Assembly: GCA_016744925.1 (NCBI GenBank)
Contig: JADGDJ010000019.1
Location: 1 to 37,184 of the forward strand
Reading direction: 5' to 3'
DNA: 37,184 bases
Source of the DNA: Spirochaetaceae bacterium
GTDB lineage: Bacteria; Spirochaetota; Spirochaetia; DSM-2461
Part shown: positions 35,710-37,184 of the stretch, in pieces
Layout: each line of letters opens with the position of its first letter
Position numbering within the stretch: position 1 is the stretch's first letter
Made by a program: the position numbers and the translations under genes
The notes under the pieces: model-generated
Database searches by the model: none
The model's input: only the letters and a program-made list of their open reading frames with translations
What the model was told of the DNA's origin: nothing

Positions 35710-36993
35710 TTATTTGTTATTATAGTATTTATCAAGAATAGCCTGTTCCTGCTCGGCAGCAATATCCACAGCTTCTTCTATAGACATATTTTTGAGAAGA
35801 ACATTATCATAAGCATCGATCCAGACCTGTCTCTGACCCTTCTCTTCAATAAAGTTGGTTGCATTGGCATACTCAAGACCACGGATAAAAGCACCGTATT
35901 TAGGATGATTCGCATATTCAGGTTTATTGGCAAGAGTTTTTCTCGCTGGCAATTCGCCGATGTTTTCAAGCCACATTTCCATTGCTTTTTCCGAAGTGAT
36001 GTATTCCAGGAATTTCATAGATGCTTCCAGTTCTTTTCCCGAAGTGAATTTTGTGATTCCGTGAGCCCAGAATGAAGCGAAGTTGTTGTGAACGCCATTC
36101 AGAGAAGGAAGCTCTGCAACACCATAATTAAGCTCTTCAATTTTATCGAGAGTTCCTAATCTAAAAGAACCGTCGATTGTCATACCCATTTTACCGGATT
36201 TGAAAGCTGTTACATCATCAGTCATAAACTGGGGCATCCCCAATTGCCTTTCAGTCTGCATTTCTACAAGAAATTTAAAGGCATCATATCCCGCCTGATT
36301 GTTATATGTTACTGTTTTTCCATCTGCAGAATAGGGTTGTCCACCAAACTGTCTGATAAGAACTTCTCTCAGATAATGGTGTACCTGTCCTCTTAGTTCC
36401 TGAGTCAGTCCTGTTTGCTCATAGTTACCCGAACCATCCATCTTTACGATATCCGCAGCCATGCTCAGCATTTCCTCTACTGTAACAGGGGGAGTTTCAG
36501 GATCAAGTCCGGCTTCAGAAAATAAATCCTTGTTCCAGAAGAGAGCCAAAGATCTCACAGCTGTAGGAAGTGCATAATAACTGCCATCAACTTTTGCTGC
36601 TTTTACAAGATCAAAAAATTCTGACTCGATGTCAGAAGGATTGAACCGGTCATTAGGAAGTGGTTGTAGATAATCAGAATCGATGTAAGTAGGCAACCAT
36701 CCATAATACAAGTTAATAACATTTGGACCTGATCCCGAAGGGACAGATGCAGCCACTTTTGTTCCGTACTGTTCATAAGGGAATGTCTGATGTACGACTT
36801 TGATATCAGGATTTTCTGCTTCAAACATTGATATCAGTTCGTCAATAGTAGTTTTTTTAGTTTCATAAAAATACTGCCAGTAAACAATTTCCGTTACTTC
36901 TTCCGATCCACTACTCTCTTCTGTCTGTCCGCCGGAAAATAACATTCCCGAGACAAAAGTCAGAACAAATAATCCAGCCAATAACTTTTTCAT
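35710..36993 (-). CDS. Extracellular solute-binding protein (family 1, sugar-type)
   Basis: MKKLLAGLFVLTFVSGMLFSGGQTEESSG signal peptide; VTEIVYWQYFYETKKTTIDELISMFEAENPDIKVVHQTFPYEQYGTKVAASVPSGSGPNVI. RBS ggagg upstream. Confidence 0.92.
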   Translation of the reverse strand: MKKLLAGLFVLTFVSGMLFSGGQTEESSGSEEVTEIVYWQYFYETKKTTIDELISMFEAENPDIKVVHQTFPYEQYGTKVAASVPSGSGPNVINLYYGWLPTYIDSDYLQPLPNDRFNPSDIESEFFDLVKAAKVDGSYYALPTAVRSLALFWNKDLFSEAGLDPETPPVTVEEMLSMAADIVKMDGSGNYEQTGLTQELRGQVHHYLREVLIRQFGGQPYSADGKTVTYNNQAGYDAFKFLVEMQTERQLGMPQFMTDDVTAFKSGKMGMTIDGSFRLGTLDKIEELNYGVAELPSLNGVHNNFASFWAHGITKFTSGKELEASMKFLEYITSEKAMEMWLENIGELPARKTLANKPEYANHPKYGAFIRGLEYANATNFIEEKGQRQVWIDAYDNVLLKNMSIEEAVDIAAEQEQAILDKYYNNK

Positions 36994-37076
36994 TAAATAT
37001 ACCTCCAAATTTTTCCCACTCCCAAAGGAGCTAATAGCCATCTAACAATTACGTATCCACGCTATTATTATATAAG

Positions 37077-37105
37077 ATATTATATTTGATTTAATAAGTT
37101 GTCAA
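37077..37105 (-). promoter_or_regulatory. Promoter of the ABC transporter operon
   Basis: Minus-strand TTGACA - 17 nt - TAATAT (TTGACAACTTATTAAATCAAATATAATAT). Confidence 0.65.
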
Positions 37106-37184
37106 ATTAATATTATCGATAGAGAGGGATTTACTGTAATCAAAGGAGAATCCGTATATAATTGAGAAACACAAAGGGAGAGAT

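Overview
The window is a spirochaete-like chromosomal segment, judged from protein style and gene content only. I found no rRNA, tRNA, CRISPR array, transposase or phage genes. From left to right it holds: (1) ssb (partial) and rpsF; (2) an exported caspase-like protein fused to an FGE-sulfatase/C-type-lectin-like domain; (3) a tightly overlapping ROK regulator / phosphofructokinase / PIG-L deacetylase / SIS-domain operon, divergent from a UDPGP-like nucleotidyltransferase-hisI-YkgJ operon; (4) housekeeping genes (M23 peptidase, DAHP synthase, nagZ, ilvBN, rbgA/ylqF, a DHH phosphoesterase, two orphan receiver proteins, an MBL hydrolase, an ArsC-like protein); (5) an anaerobe-type metal-cluster module at about 22.0-28.9 kb, containing an MBL-fold protein, DUF1007, a NicO-like Ni/Co transporter, two NifX-like proteins, a CGGC protein, two Mrp/MinD ATPases with 2x[4Fe-4S] motifs, two small DUF5320-like proteins, a DUF134 regulator and a rhodanese; (6) a divergent ArgH-like lyase convergent with a ROK / CdsB-like / amidohydrolase / CUT1-type ABC transporter operon. 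The most interesting signal is a palindrome, GTGCATATGCAC. Perfect or near-perfect copies occur four times, all at control regions of the metal-cluster module. At two promoters it starts exactly 5 nt after the end of the -10 box. This suggests one coherent regulon, with the module's own DUF134 protein as a candidate regulator. Secondary signals are a 12-bp perfect inverted repeat that places the RBS and start codon of the 16264 gene in a loop, a shared 19-bp promoter dyad linking the ArgH-like lyase to the ABC operon, and a ROK-type dyad plus 14-bp direct repeats in the 7.3-kb divergent intergenic region.
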